A stretch of 6,132 bases of DNA from Candidatus Babelota bacterium (GCA_017999075.1 JAGOBX010000233.1:1-6132), one strand, 5' to 3'; shown: positions 1 through 5,600, numbered from the stretch's first letter. Notes: generated by a model from the sequence alone, not told the origin. Program-made: numbers and translations.

Positions 1-1060
1 AATATTTTTTTCCTTTTATCTGAAGGTCATCTACAATCTTTATTGCATTTGAAACTGAAGTTGGATTTGCATTATAACAATCGTCAATAATGGTTATTCC
101 TTTATGCTTTACTAATTTCAATCTTCTTCCTGAAGGCTGAAATTTTGATAATGCTGATTTAATTTGGCTTGATTTTATTTTAAAATGTTCTGCAATAGCG
201 CAGGTTATTAACAGGTTATAAACATTGTGGAAACCGAGTAAAGGCGAATTTATAAATTCATTTTTATACTTAACTCTGTACATCCCATTTATATTTTCAT
301 ATTTTTTGAAAGTAAAATCTGCATCTTTAGAAAACCCATATTTTATTTTTTTCATTTTAAATTTGCCCGCAGAATTTCGTATATATTCATTATCCCAATT
401 CAAAAATGCTGTTCCGTTTTCACTAAGATTTTTCAATAGTTCGCATTTGGCGTTAGCTATATTAGTCATTGACTTCAATCCTTCAAGATGGACAGGTTCA
501 ACATTAGTCAATACAGCTATATCAGGTTTAATAATTTTACTTAAATAATCGATTTCTCCCTTATGATTCATCCCTACTTCTGAAAGAAGTATTTCTGCAT
601 CATCAGTCAGTTTAAATACAGTCAAGGGAACGCCGATATGATTATTAAAACTTCCGGCATTGGTAACAACATTAAATTTTGTTTTTAATACGCAATTAAT
701 CATATCTTTTGTCGTTGTTTTTCCGCAGCTTCCTGTTACTGCTATTGTTATGATTTTAAATTTAGATTTATAAAATTCTGCTAATTTTCCCAAAAATAAA
801 ACAGTGTCTTTAACTATTATTTGCGGAATTTTAGCATTAATTTTATTATGGACAACTACAGCTCCAGCGCCTGATTTTACAGCAGTATTGACAAAATCAT
901 GACCATCAAAGTTTTCTCCTTTTATAGCCAAAAATAAATCGCCTTTTTCAACTTTTCTTGAATCCGTTTCTATTTTATTTATTTTTTGTTCTAACATTTC
1001 TGCAGGAATGTTTTTATACGCGCCTGATAATTCAGCAGCCTCTTTAAAAGTTAATTTCAT
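1..1060 (-). CDS. murF: UDP-N-acetylmuramoyl-tripeptide--D-alanyl-D-alanine ligase (MurF), 3' end outside window
   Basis: Cytoplasmic Mur ligase that adds D-Ala-D-Ala to UDP-MurNAc-tripeptide using ATP, the last step of the soluble peptidoglycan precursor pathway. The frame starts at ATG 1060-1058 and stays open for 353 codons to the window edge. MurF is usually about 450 aa, so roughly the last 100 residues are missing. Visible: an N-terminal uridine-binding segment with TDSRKVEKGDLFLAIKG at about 32-48; the P-loop TGSCGKTTTK at 109-118; NNHIGVPLT and SEVGMNHKGEI in the central domain; NVEPVHLEG; and DDCYNANP at 326-333, matching the family DDxYNANP motif. The Cys in the P-loop is an uncommon but tolerated variant. 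It lies 26 bases after murE, with its own strong Shine-Dalgarno site, and is presumably co-transcribed with it. The motif set separates it clearly from MurC, MurD and MurE. Confidence 0.96.
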   Translation of the reverse strand, partial: MKLTFKEAAELSGAYKNIPAEMLEQKINKIETDSRKVEKGDLFLAIKGENFDGHDFVNTAVKSGAGAVVVHNKINAKIPQIIVKDTVLFLGKLAEFYKSKFKIITIAVTGSCGKTTTKDMINCVLKTKFNVVTNAGSFNNHIGVPLTVFKLTDDAEILLSEVGMNHKGEIDYLSKIIKPDIAVLTNVEPVHLEGLKSMTNIANAKCELLKNLSENGTAFLNWDNEYIRNSAGKFKMKKIKYGFSKDADFTFKKYENINGMYRVKYKNEFINSPLLGFHNVYNLLITCAIAEHFKIKSSQIKSALSKFQPSGRRLKLVKHKGITIIDDCYNANPTSVSNAIKIVDDLQIKGKKY

Positions 1061-1070
1061 CTCAAATGTT

Positions 1071-1077
1071 ACCTCCT
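1071..1077 (-). promoter_or_regulatory. Strong Shine-Dalgarno site of murF
   Basis: On the minus strand the sequence reads AGGAGGT, a full-strength ribosome binding site, 10 bases before the murF ATG. It lies in the 26-base murE-murF gap. It contrasts with ftsL and murE, which have no clear site of their own and appear to depend on translational coupling. It fixes the murF start at 1060. Confidence 0.85.
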
Positions 1078-1086
1078 GCAAAATTT

Positions 1087-2568
1087 TTAATTTTTGAACG
1101 ATTTCTTTGTTTTAATAAATTTCATAGCAACTTTTTTATCATCAAACTCTATAGTTTTATTCCCTATTATCTGATAGTTTTCATGTCCTTTTCCGGCAAT
1201 TAAAACAATATCGTTTTTACTTGCAGAAATTATAGCTTTTTTTATTGCTTCCGTTCTGTTTTCAATAACACAATAATTATTATATCCCTTGCACCCTGTT
1301 TTTATTTCGTTTATTATATCAGTAGGTTTTTCGCTTCGAGGATTATCCGAAGTTATTATTGCATAATCACTTTTATCTACCGCGATTTTTCCCATCAACG
1401 GCCGTTTCAATCTGTCTCTGTCTCCGCCGCATCCAAACACTGTAATAAGTTTATTCCCTGATTTTAATTTCGTTAAAGCATTTAAAACATTTTCCAAAGC
1501 ATCAGGAGTGTGCGCATAATCAATAAATATATGAATTCCGTTTTTCCCTTTCACTTTATCCAAACGTCCTGGAACATTACAGAATTTATTGATCAGCTTT
1601 ACAAACACATTTTCTTCAATCCTCAAAAATTTTGATAATCCGAATACGGCTAAAATATTATATATATTGTGATGTCCTATTAATTTTGATTTTATTTCAA
1701 TAACTTTGTTTTTATATTTAATATGAAATTTATTTGCTGTCAATGAGCATTCTATAGGAATTCCTGTAATATCAGACTTATTATTTATTGAATAAGTTAT
1801 TATTTTTTTTCCAAAACAATTATCTATTATATTTTTAAAATATTTATCGTCGTTATTAACTATTGCGGTTCCGTTTTTTTTCATGTATTTAAACAGCATT
1901 GATTTAGCATTAATATAATCCTGCATAGTTTTATGATAATCAAGATGATCCTGAGTCAAATTAGTATATACAGCGCAGTCAATTTCCGATAAATCAAGGC
2001 GATTTTGTTTAATAGAATGCGAAGATATTTCCATCACTGCATATTCAGCTTTTCTGTCAACAGCTTCTTTAAATAATTTGTATAAAACAAATGGTCCTGG
2101 AGTTGTGTTATTTATTTTAAAAATTTTTTTTCCTATGTTAGCGTTTATAGTTCCGATCTGCAGACATTTTTTTCCTGAATTATTTATTATATATTTTAAC
2201 AATGTCGCAATCGTGGTTTTACCATTTGTTCCTGTAATCCCGATTATTGTTAATTTTTTTCCTGGATTTCCATAAAAATTTTGACATAATTTAATAATTG
2301 TATCTGTTATATTTTCTTTATCAGGAACTCTTAAATATATTATATTATCGTAATATTTTTCAAGTTCATAACTATGAATAACCGCTTTGGCGCCGAGCTT
2401 TATCGCCTGGCAAATAAAATTATGCGAATCAATTTTTTCACCTTTTTTTGCAACAAATAAAAATTTTTGTTTAACCTCAGCAGTATTGTCGGTAATTCCG
2501 GTTATGTCTTCATTTACATAATTTTTTTTTATAAAATCAATATTTTTTATTAGTTCACTTATTTTCAT
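1087..2568 (-). CDS. murE: UDP-N-acetylmuramoyl-L-alanyl-D-glutamate--2,6-diaminopimelate ligase (MurE)
   Basis: Cytoplasmic ATP-dependent ligase that adds the third stem-peptide residue to UDP-MurNAc-L-Ala-D-Glu. At 493 aa it is full length for the family. Visible in order: N-terminal UDP-binding domain (about 1-100); P-loop GITGTNGKTT at 110-119; substrate motif NTTPGP at 154-159; EISSHS at 180-185; TNLTQDHLDYH at 202-212; Lys222 in AKSMLF, the position expected to be carbamylated; GHHNIYN at 298-304; DYAHTPDALEN at 350-360; FGCGGDRDRLKRPLMG at 378-393; DNPR at 408-411; GKGHENYQ at 459-466. DNPR is the signature of meso-diaminopimelate-adding enzymes (Lys-adding enzymes differ here), so DAP specificity is inferred. 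The usual N-terminal DSR triplet is DNT (27-29) in this protein. The ATG overlaps the ftsL stop by one base (TAATG) with no good Shine-Dalgarno site, which suggests coupled translation. Confidence 0.97.
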   Translation of the reverse strand: MKISELIKNIDFIKKNYVNEDITGITDNTAEVKQKFLFVAKKGEKIDSHNFICQAIKLGAKAVIHSYELEKYYDNIIYLRVPDKENITDTIIKLCQNFYGNPGKKLTIIGITGTNGKTTIATLLKYIINNSGKKCLQIGTINANIGKKIFKINNTTPGPFVLYKLFKEAVDRKAEYAVMEISSHSIKQNRLDLSEIDCAVYTNLTQDHLDYHKTMQDYINAKSMLFKYMKKNGTAIVNNDDKYFKNIIDNCFGKKIITYSINNKSDITGIPIECSLTANKFHIKYKNKVIEIKSKLIGHHNIYNILAVFGLSKFLRIEENVFVKLINKFCNVPGRLDKVKGKNGIHIFIDYAHTPDALENVLNALTKLKSGNKLITVFGCGGDRDRLKRPLMGKIAVDKSDYAIITSDNPRSEKPTDIINEIKTGCKGYNNYCVIENRTEAIKKAIISASKNDIVLIAGKGHENYQIIGNKTIEFDDKKVAMKFIKTKKSFKN

Positions 2569-2933
2569 TATTTCACTTTTATAACAATTACTTTTTTATT
2601 TCTATTTTCTTCAAGCCCCATTTTATTTAATGCCAGTTCTTTTATTCTACCGGGATTCTCGAGTTCTACTTTTTCTATAAGAATTCTTTTTTTTTCGTTA
2701 TCAAGAGCAATTTTTTTATCCTGAAGCCGTTTAATCTGAGCTTTCAGATTTATAAATTGTTCTTCCTGAAAAGACATATATCCTATTAAAACAAATAATA
2801 TTACTGCCATAAGTATAAAACTTGAATACATTTTCCAATCGTTTTTCCATCCGCTTATAAATCCTGAATATACTGATTCAACATTTTTTCTGATATTTTT
2901 CAGATTGTTTTTTTTTTTCTTAATTTTATTCAT
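2568..2933 (-). CDS. ftsL: Cell division protein FtsL (septum formation initiator family)
   Basis: Small bitopic membrane protein of 121 aa, a usual FtsL length. The N-terminus is cytoplasmic and very basic (six Lys among residues 3-12). One membrane segment lies at about 37-54 (SSFILMAVILFVLIGYMS). A periplasmic coiled coil follows at about 56-92, and then the family-typical ending ENPGRIKELALNKMGLEE at 92-109. In known bacteria FtsL pairs with FtsB/DivIC and activates the FtsW-FtsI septal synthase. The sequence is poorly conserved in this family, so the call rests on topology, the C-terminal motif and position between rsmH and murE. DivIC/FtsB is the alternative, but dcw position favours FtsL. 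The ATG comes one base after the rsmH stop with no clear Shine-Dalgarno site. An 11-A run covers codons 6-9, a possible slippage site. ftsI, the expected next gene, is not present. Confidence 0.88.
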   Translation of the reverse strand: MNKIKKKKNNLKNIRKNVESVYSGFISGWKNDWKMYSSFILMAVILFVLIGYMSFQEEQFINLKAQIKRLQDKKIALDNEKKRILIEKVELENPGRIKELALNKMGLEENRNKKVIVIKVK

Positions 2934-2934
2934 G

Positions 2935-3888
2935 TTATTTTATAGTATGACTGTTCATATTTCCGGTTTTTTCTAAAACTCTTAATTTTGCGCTTCTGCT
3001 TCTGATATTTAAATTTAATTCGTCATCGTCAGGGTCAATAGGTTTCCTGGTTAATATTGAAAATTCAGATTTATAGTTCAAATTATCAGGAGCAAGATGT
3101 TCATTGTTGACAAGGTATTTAAAAGTATTTTTTACAATCCTGTCTTCTAAAGAATGAAACGATACCACTGCCAGCCTTCCGCCCGGTTTTAACGAATAAG
3201 CTGCTGTTCTTAATGTTTCATCAAAATTTTCTAATTCATTGTTAACTGCTATTCTCAATGCTTGAAATGATCTGGTTGCCGGATGAACTCTGTTAGAATT
3301 AAATTTTTTTGGTTTTGGTATTGATTTCAATATTATTTCAGCAAGTTCCGAAGTTGTGGTTATTGGTTTGTTTTTTCTGAAATCAACAATATTTTTAGTT
3401 ATTCTTCGTGAAAATTTTTCTTCTCCATATTTATAAATTATATCTGCAATCTGAGTCTCAGAATAATTATTTATTATTTCATATGCCGATAAAGATTGGG
3501 TTCTGTCAAGACGCATATCTAATTTAGAATTAAATCTAAAACTGAATCCACGGTCAGGAGTATCAAGATGAACTGAACTTATTCCTAAATCAAATATGAA
3601 ATAATCTATTAAATTGTATAATTTATTTTCTTCAATAATTTTATCAATTTTATTGTAATCGGAATTCACATATTTTACATTGTTAAAATTATGCAATGTC
3701 TTTTTTGCAATATTTATCATTTCTATATCTTTATCCATACCGTAATAAACTATTTTTTCATTTTTTTCCAGTAAAGATAATGCATATCCGCCTGCTCCAA
3801 GAGTAGCATCAAAAATTATTCCGCCATCTTTAACATGCGAAAATTCAATTATTTTCTGTAATAAAACCGGTATATGCAGACTCGGCAT
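2935..3888 (-). CDS. rsmH: 16S rRNA (cytosine(1402)-N(4))-methyltransferase RsmH (MraW)
   Basis: S-adenosylmethionine-dependent methyltransferase that modifies N4 of C1402 in the 16S rRNA decoding centre. At 317 aa it is full length. Visible: HIPVLL near the start (5-10); SAM motif I FDATLGAGGY at 26-35, where DGTLGGGGH is usual; acidic DKD at 52-54; FDLGISSVHLD at 99-109; RGFSFRF followed by LDMRLD (113-128); an inserted helical region; HPATRSFQALRIAVN at 202-216; SFHSLEDRIVK at 243-253; and the C-terminal RSRSAKLRVLEK at 296-307. The motif order is diagnostic. The ATG at 3888 puts HIPVLL at the expected N-terminal position; the ribosome binding site is weak. It follows mraZ after 66 bases and precedes ftsL by one base, the standard dcw order. 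Confidence 0.97.
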   Translation of the reverse strand: MPSLHIPVLLQKIIEFSHVKDGGIIFDATLGAGGYALSLLEKNEKIVYYGMDKDIEMINIAKKTLHNFNNVKYVNSDYNKIDKIIEENKLYNLIDYFIFDLGISSVHLDTPDRGFSFRFNSKLDMRLDRTQSLSAYEIINNYSETQIADIIYKYGEEKFSRRITKNIVDFRKNKPITTTSELAEIILKSIPKPKKFNSNRVHPATRSFQALRIAVNNELENFDETLRTAAYSLKPGGRLAVVSFHSLEDRIVKNTFKYLVNNEHLAPDNLNYKSEFSILTRKPIDPDDDELNLNIRSRSAKLRVLEKTGNMNSHTIK

Positions 3889-3902
3889 ATATTTACCAAA
3901 CT

Positions 3903-3930
3903 ATTATATTAAATTTTTAAAACCAACCAA
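3903..3930 (-). promoter_or_regulatory. Possible internal promoter before rsmH
   Basis: In the 66-base mraZ-rsmH gap the minus strand reads TTGGTT, 16 bases, then a perfect TATAAT (3908-3903). The -35 matches consensus at only three of six positions. The predicted start, near 3896, would leave a leader of only about 8 bases. In such AT-rich DNA a chance TATAAT is easy, so this is tentative. If real, it would allow rsmH and later genes to be expressed independently of the MraZ-controlled promoter. Confidence 0.3.
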
Positions 3931-3954
3931 AAAAGATTTATCAATAAAAATAAC

Positions 3955-4398
3955 TTACATTTCTTCAAGCAAATCTTCTATATTTTCAAATGATTCTGTC
4001 TCATTTTCCCAATTTGATTTATTCCATAATTCAATTCTATCGCCTGCCCCAACCACTATAAGTACCTTTTCAATGTCCACCATTCTCAATAAATTCTGCG
4101 GCAATAATAACCTGCCGTGATTATCAATAACTCGCTTCACTGCAGATGATGTTAAAACTCGTTTTAGTTTTCTTATCGCCTTTTTTTCTATGCCATCTTT
4201 TAAATTCAGTTGCTGCCCGCAAAATTTTCTGTATCTGTCTTCTGTAAATACGTACAGACATCCGTCAAGTCCTTTGGTTATAACTAAAAGTTTTCCTTTA
4301 AGAATATTTCTATATTCCGCCGGAAACGAAAATCTGTTTTTATCATCTATGGCAACTTCATAATTGCCTAAAAAATCATCTGAAAACAAATTATCCAT
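3955..4398 (-). CDS. mraZ: Transcriptional regulator MraZ
   Basis: DNA-binding protein with two tandem SpoVT-AbrB-type (swapped-hairpin) domains, normally a ring-forming regulator of the dcw operon it heads. From ATG 4398 it is 147 aa, matching the family (about 143-152). The first domain starts at FLGNYEVAIDDKNRFSFP (about 9-26). The second contains DNHGRLLLP at 92-100 followed by VVGAGDRIELWNKSNWE (115-131). Both carry the family Dxx(G/N)R...P signature. The frame stays open upstream to a GTG at 4446 and an ATG at 4416. Those codons lie inside the repeated operator boxes, and the GTG would lie upstream of the predicted transcript start. Family proteins also begin shortly before FLGxY. I therefore chose 4398, preceded by a purine-rich AAGAAGA site. 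It heads the cluster and probably represses its own promoter. The acidic tail (about 131-147) is not family-diagnostic. Confidence 0.95.
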   Translation of the reverse strand: MDNLFSDDFLGNYEVAIDDKNRFSFPAEYRNILKGKLLVITKGLDGCLYVFTEDRYRKFCGQQLNLKDGIEKKAIRKLKRVLTSSAVKRVIDNHGRLLLPQNLLRMVDIEKVLIVVGAGDRIELWNKSNWENETESFENIEDLLEEM

Positions 4399-4412
4399 TT
4401 TATCTTCTTTTT

Positions 4413-4446
4413 CCATTGTTCCCCACAATATCCCACTTTGCTCCAC
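4413..4446 (-). promoter_or_regulatory. MraZ operator: four boxes at 10-bp period
   Basis: On the minus strand GTGGA, GTGGG, GTGGG and ATGGA begin at 4446, 4436, 4426 and 4416, exactly 10 bases apart. Known MraZ operators are TGGG-core direct repeats separated by about 5 bases, giving the same 10-bp period, in the 5' region of mraZ. The first box lies between the -10 element and the predicted start; the others are in the early transcribed leader. That position suits repression by MraZ. The G-rich boxes stand out from the AT-rich surroundings. The fourth box (ATGG) is the weakest. Confidence 0.85.
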
Positions 4447-4447
4447 A

Positions 4448-4475
4448 ATTTTAAAATTTAATTATATTTTGTCAA
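4448..4475 (-). promoter_or_regulatory. mraZ (dcw cluster) promoter
   Basis: On the minus strand a perfect -35 TTGACA (4475-4470) is followed after 16 bases by -10 TAAAAT (4453-4448). The predicted start is near 4441, giving a leader of about 42 bases before the mraZ ATG. The promoter abuts the MraZ boxes directly, so operator occupancy would affect initiation or early elongation. It is probably the main promoter of mraZ to murF. Confidence 0.75.
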
Positions 4476-4501
4476 TAGATTTTTTTATTTAATTTTTGGT
4501 G

Positions 4502-4513
4502 AGGTTATAACCT
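4502..4513. repeat. 12-bp perfect palindrome
   Basis: AGGTTATAACCT is a perfect 12-bp palindrome, 27 bases upstream of the mraZ -35 element. It overlaps the left arm of the 16-bp inverted repeat described separately. The spacing would suit a dimeric regulator near the promoter, but the sequence is not one I recognise. Confidence 0.55.
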
Positions 4514-4683
4514 GAATTTCTTTATATATTTGTAACTATGTGGAAAAAGGCTGAAAATACAGGCAAAACAATAAAATTCATAATTGTAATTTGATTATAT
4601 TATAATTGTGTTTTTTTCAAAAACACAATATTTTCAGGATTTTTTTAATATAGTCATTGAAAAACCGGAAATTCAGGTTATAA
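4505..4683. repeat. 16-bp perfect inverted repeat (pair A)
   Basis: TTATAACCTGAATTTC at 4505-4520 is exactly inverted at 4668-4683 (GAAATTCAGGTTATAA), with 147 bases between arms. The arms include G and C bases, so chance occurrence within a few hundred bases is unlikely. The left arm overlaps the 12-bp palindrome near the mraZ promoter. The right arm lies inside the second inverted repeat, giving an interlocked A-B-A'-B' order. I see no transposase between the arms. It could be an element relic or a structure-forming region. Confidence 0.7.
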
Positions 4684-4750
4684 ATATGATGGTATTCAAA
4701 AATTAAAGAAAATCTTAAAAACACTGCTTGAGTCAAATTACAATTTTGAA
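4577..4750. repeat. 18-bp inverted repeat with one mismatch (pair B)
   Basis: TTCATAATTGTAATTTGA at 4577-4594 pairs with the inverted copy at 4733-4750 at 17 of 18 positions. The arms are AT-rich, so chance is less excluded than for pair A. The 138-base interior contains the AT hairpin and the right arm of pair A. The interior has no coding sequence I can support. The remaining stretch from the small ORF to the mraZ promoter is AT-rich without other recognisable signals. Confidence 0.5.
4605..4629. terminator. AT-rich hairpin, possible weak terminator
   Basis: An 11-bp perfect stem (ATTGTG plus five T, against five A plus CACAAT) with a 3-base loop lies between the small 80-aa ORF and the mraZ promoter. 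It could end transcripts coming from the small ORF on the minus strand. The stem has only two G-C pairs and no clean U tract follows it on either strand. Terminator function is therefore uncertain; the hairpin itself is clear. Confidence 0.4.
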
Positions 4751-4799
4751 ATATCGCCGAGTATATCGGAACTGTTTCCAAAATATATTTATATATTTT

Positions 4800-5042
4800 T
4801 TAAATCCCAAATATATAAGCAATTCTATTGAATTGATAAGCCAATTTTTTTTTAATTTCATTTAATAATAACATAATATCTGATGTGAAGGTTGAAACAT
4901 ATGAAAATTGATTAGAGAAAAAAAAATTATTATTTAAATAATTCTCCTGACTTGAAAAAATATTATTATAAGATTTATGAGCTGACACTTTTTTATAAAA
5001 GTGATTAGGATTTATTCTTGGCTGAGATTTACAGCTTTTCAT
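4800..5042 (-). CDS. Small hypothetical protein, 80 aa
   Basis: I do not recognise this protein. The frame opens further upstream to 5126, but that start lies ahead of the predicted transcript start. ATG 5042 is preceded at 8 bases by GGGAGGAGG, so 5042 is chosen. The product is polar, rich in Asn, Ser, Lys and Phe. It begins MKSCKSQPRINPNHFYKK, has an Asn/Phe-rich middle (about 36-47), and ends in a predicted amphipathic helix, MLLLNEIKKKLAYQFNRI at about 57-74. There is no signal peptide or convincing membrane segment. It lies upstream of mraZ on the same strand, separated by about 400 bases with hairpins, and so is probably a separate transcript. The promoter and strong ribosome binding site argue for translation. 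The asparagine-rich, AT-driven composition leaves open that it is a leader or relic. Confidence 0.5.
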   Translation of the reverse strand: MKSCKSQPRINPNHFYKKVSAHKSYNNIFSSQENYLNNNFFFSNQFSYVSTFTSDIMLLLNEIKKKLAYQFNRIAYIFGI

Positions 5043-5050
5043 AACCGTCG

Positions 5051-5059
5051 CCTCCTCCC
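5051..5059 (-). promoter_or_regulatory. Very strong Shine-Dalgarno site of the 80-aa ORF
   Basis: The minus strand reads GGGAGGAGG, 8 bases before the ATG at 5042. It contains two overlapping GGAGG cores and is the best ribosome binding site in the window along with that of murF. In a background this poor in G it is unlikely by chance, and it is the main evidence that the small ORF is translated. Confidence 0.65.
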
Positions 5060-5114
5060 AAAATAAATATTTACTAAATAAAAAACTGTATATCTTTTTA
5101 ATCCCTATATTTAT

Positions 5115-5143
5115 AATATAACACAAAAATTGCCTAAAATCAA
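5115..5143 (-). promoter_or_regulatory. Promoter of the 80-aa ORF
   Basis: On the minus strand TTGATT (5143-5138), 17 bases, then TATATT (5120-5115), with a TG dinucleotide two bases before the -10. The predicted start is near 5108, giving a leader of about 65 bases before the small ORF. Four of six and five of six consensus positions match, with ideal spacing. Confidence 0.5.
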
Positions 5144-5160
5144 GTTTTATAACAAAAAAA

Positions 5161-5202
5161 TAGTGAAAAGTAATAAAATTATGGCATCATAATATTTCAC
5201 TA
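5161..5202. repeat. Two-part hairpin upstream of the small ORF promoter
   Basis: Outer arms TAGTGAAA (5161-5168) and TTTCACTA (5195-5202) enclose inner arms ATTATG (5178-5183) and CATAAT (5188-5193) with a 4-base loop. A 9-base internal bulge on the left side and one base on the right separate the two stems. It starts 18 bases upstream of the -35 element of the small ORF. It also merges into a CACTAGTG palindrome (5198-5205). It could be an operator or part of a decayed element end. Confidence 0.45.
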
Positions 5203-5231
5203 GTGTCCAATAAAACATAAAAATTGTAAAA

Positions 5232-5295
5232 GGCTTTGCCTTGCAGTAAAATATAGGAATTGACTAAAAGCCTATAAAATACAGGATGCAAAGCC
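5232..5295. repeat. 64-bp imperfect palindrome
   Basis: Outer arms GGCTTTGC (5232-5239) and GCAAAGCC (5288-5295) are perfect inverses. Inner arms TATAGG (5252-5257) and CCTATA (5271-5276) are also perfect. The intervening AT-rich segments pair partly (GTAAAATATAGG against the inverse of CCTATAAAATAC). The 13-base apex contains AATTGACTAAA, which recurs in the ATPase promoter. The right arm overlaps the start of the downstream coding remnant. Candidate interpretations are a structured RNA, an operator, or a miniature element end. Confidence 0.5.
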
Positions 5296-5600
5296 AAGTG
5301 CATAATAATACAATGTTGTTTGACAGTATAAAAAAATATAAAGGAAATACTGACGATAAGAAAATAAAAGTTTTATCGCTTTTCAGGGAAGTGATTGAAA
5401 AATTAGATGAATGGGATGCTTATTATGATGACTGCGAGTAGAAAGATTTTAAAAAAAACAGAAATCTGCTTGAAGACATTGGTTCATACAGAAACGATGA
5501 AATATCATTTAACAACAAGGACGCATTCATTACTGAAAATTGCCTGCTTTTCCTGATATCTTCAAAATTATTGATTGTTTTTTGGTTCGTGTTTGTTTGA
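5286..5600 (+). pseudogene. Degraded coding remnant with in-frame TAG
   Basis: From ATG 5286 (or ATG 5313) the plus strand reads a charged, helix-rich protein (LFREVIEKLDEWDAYYDD near the break) up to TAG at 5439-5441. The same frame continues with similar composition (KDFKKNRNLLEDIGSYRNDE just after the stop) to TGA at 5598. The last 15-20 codons become hydrophobic, while another frame over about 5541-5610 reads more protein-like (FPDIFKIIDCFLVRV), which suggests a frameshift as well. No good ribosome binding site is seen before either ATG. I do not recognise the family. The palindrome at its 5' end and the TAGTGTCC sequence further upstream would fit a decayed insertion sequence, but no catalytic motif is visible. 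A live 51-aa ORF ending at 5441 is the alternative. Confidence 0.4.

Noticed and set aside
225-548. Plus-strand 107-aa ORF inside murF
   Set aside because: It is the antisense of a frame with a full set of MurF motifs; no ribosome binding site and a composition typical of shadow translation.
2078-2275. Plus-strand 65-aa ORF inside murE
   Set aside because: Antisense to the MurE P-loop region, which is plainly the coding strand.
4399-4446. N-terminal extension of mraZ from GTG 4446 or ATG 4416
   Set aside because: The extension is the operator box array, the GTG lies upstream of the predicted transcript start, and MraZ proteins normally begin just before FLGxY.
4539-4547. DnaA-box-like TGTGGAAAA near the dcw cluster
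   Set aside because: Only one near-match is present and there is no cluster of boxes or origin-type gene context, so no replication origin is supported.
4661-4828. Open plus-strand stretch of 56 codons reading like a protein fragment
   Set aside because: No start codon or ribosome binding site; it overlaps inverted-repeat arms and the end of the opposing small ORF. It may be a relic but cannot be assigned.
5043-5126. 28-residue N-terminal extension of the 80-aa ORF
   Set aside because: Its start lies upstream of the predicted transcript start, and the strong ribosome binding site clearly serves the ATG at 5042.
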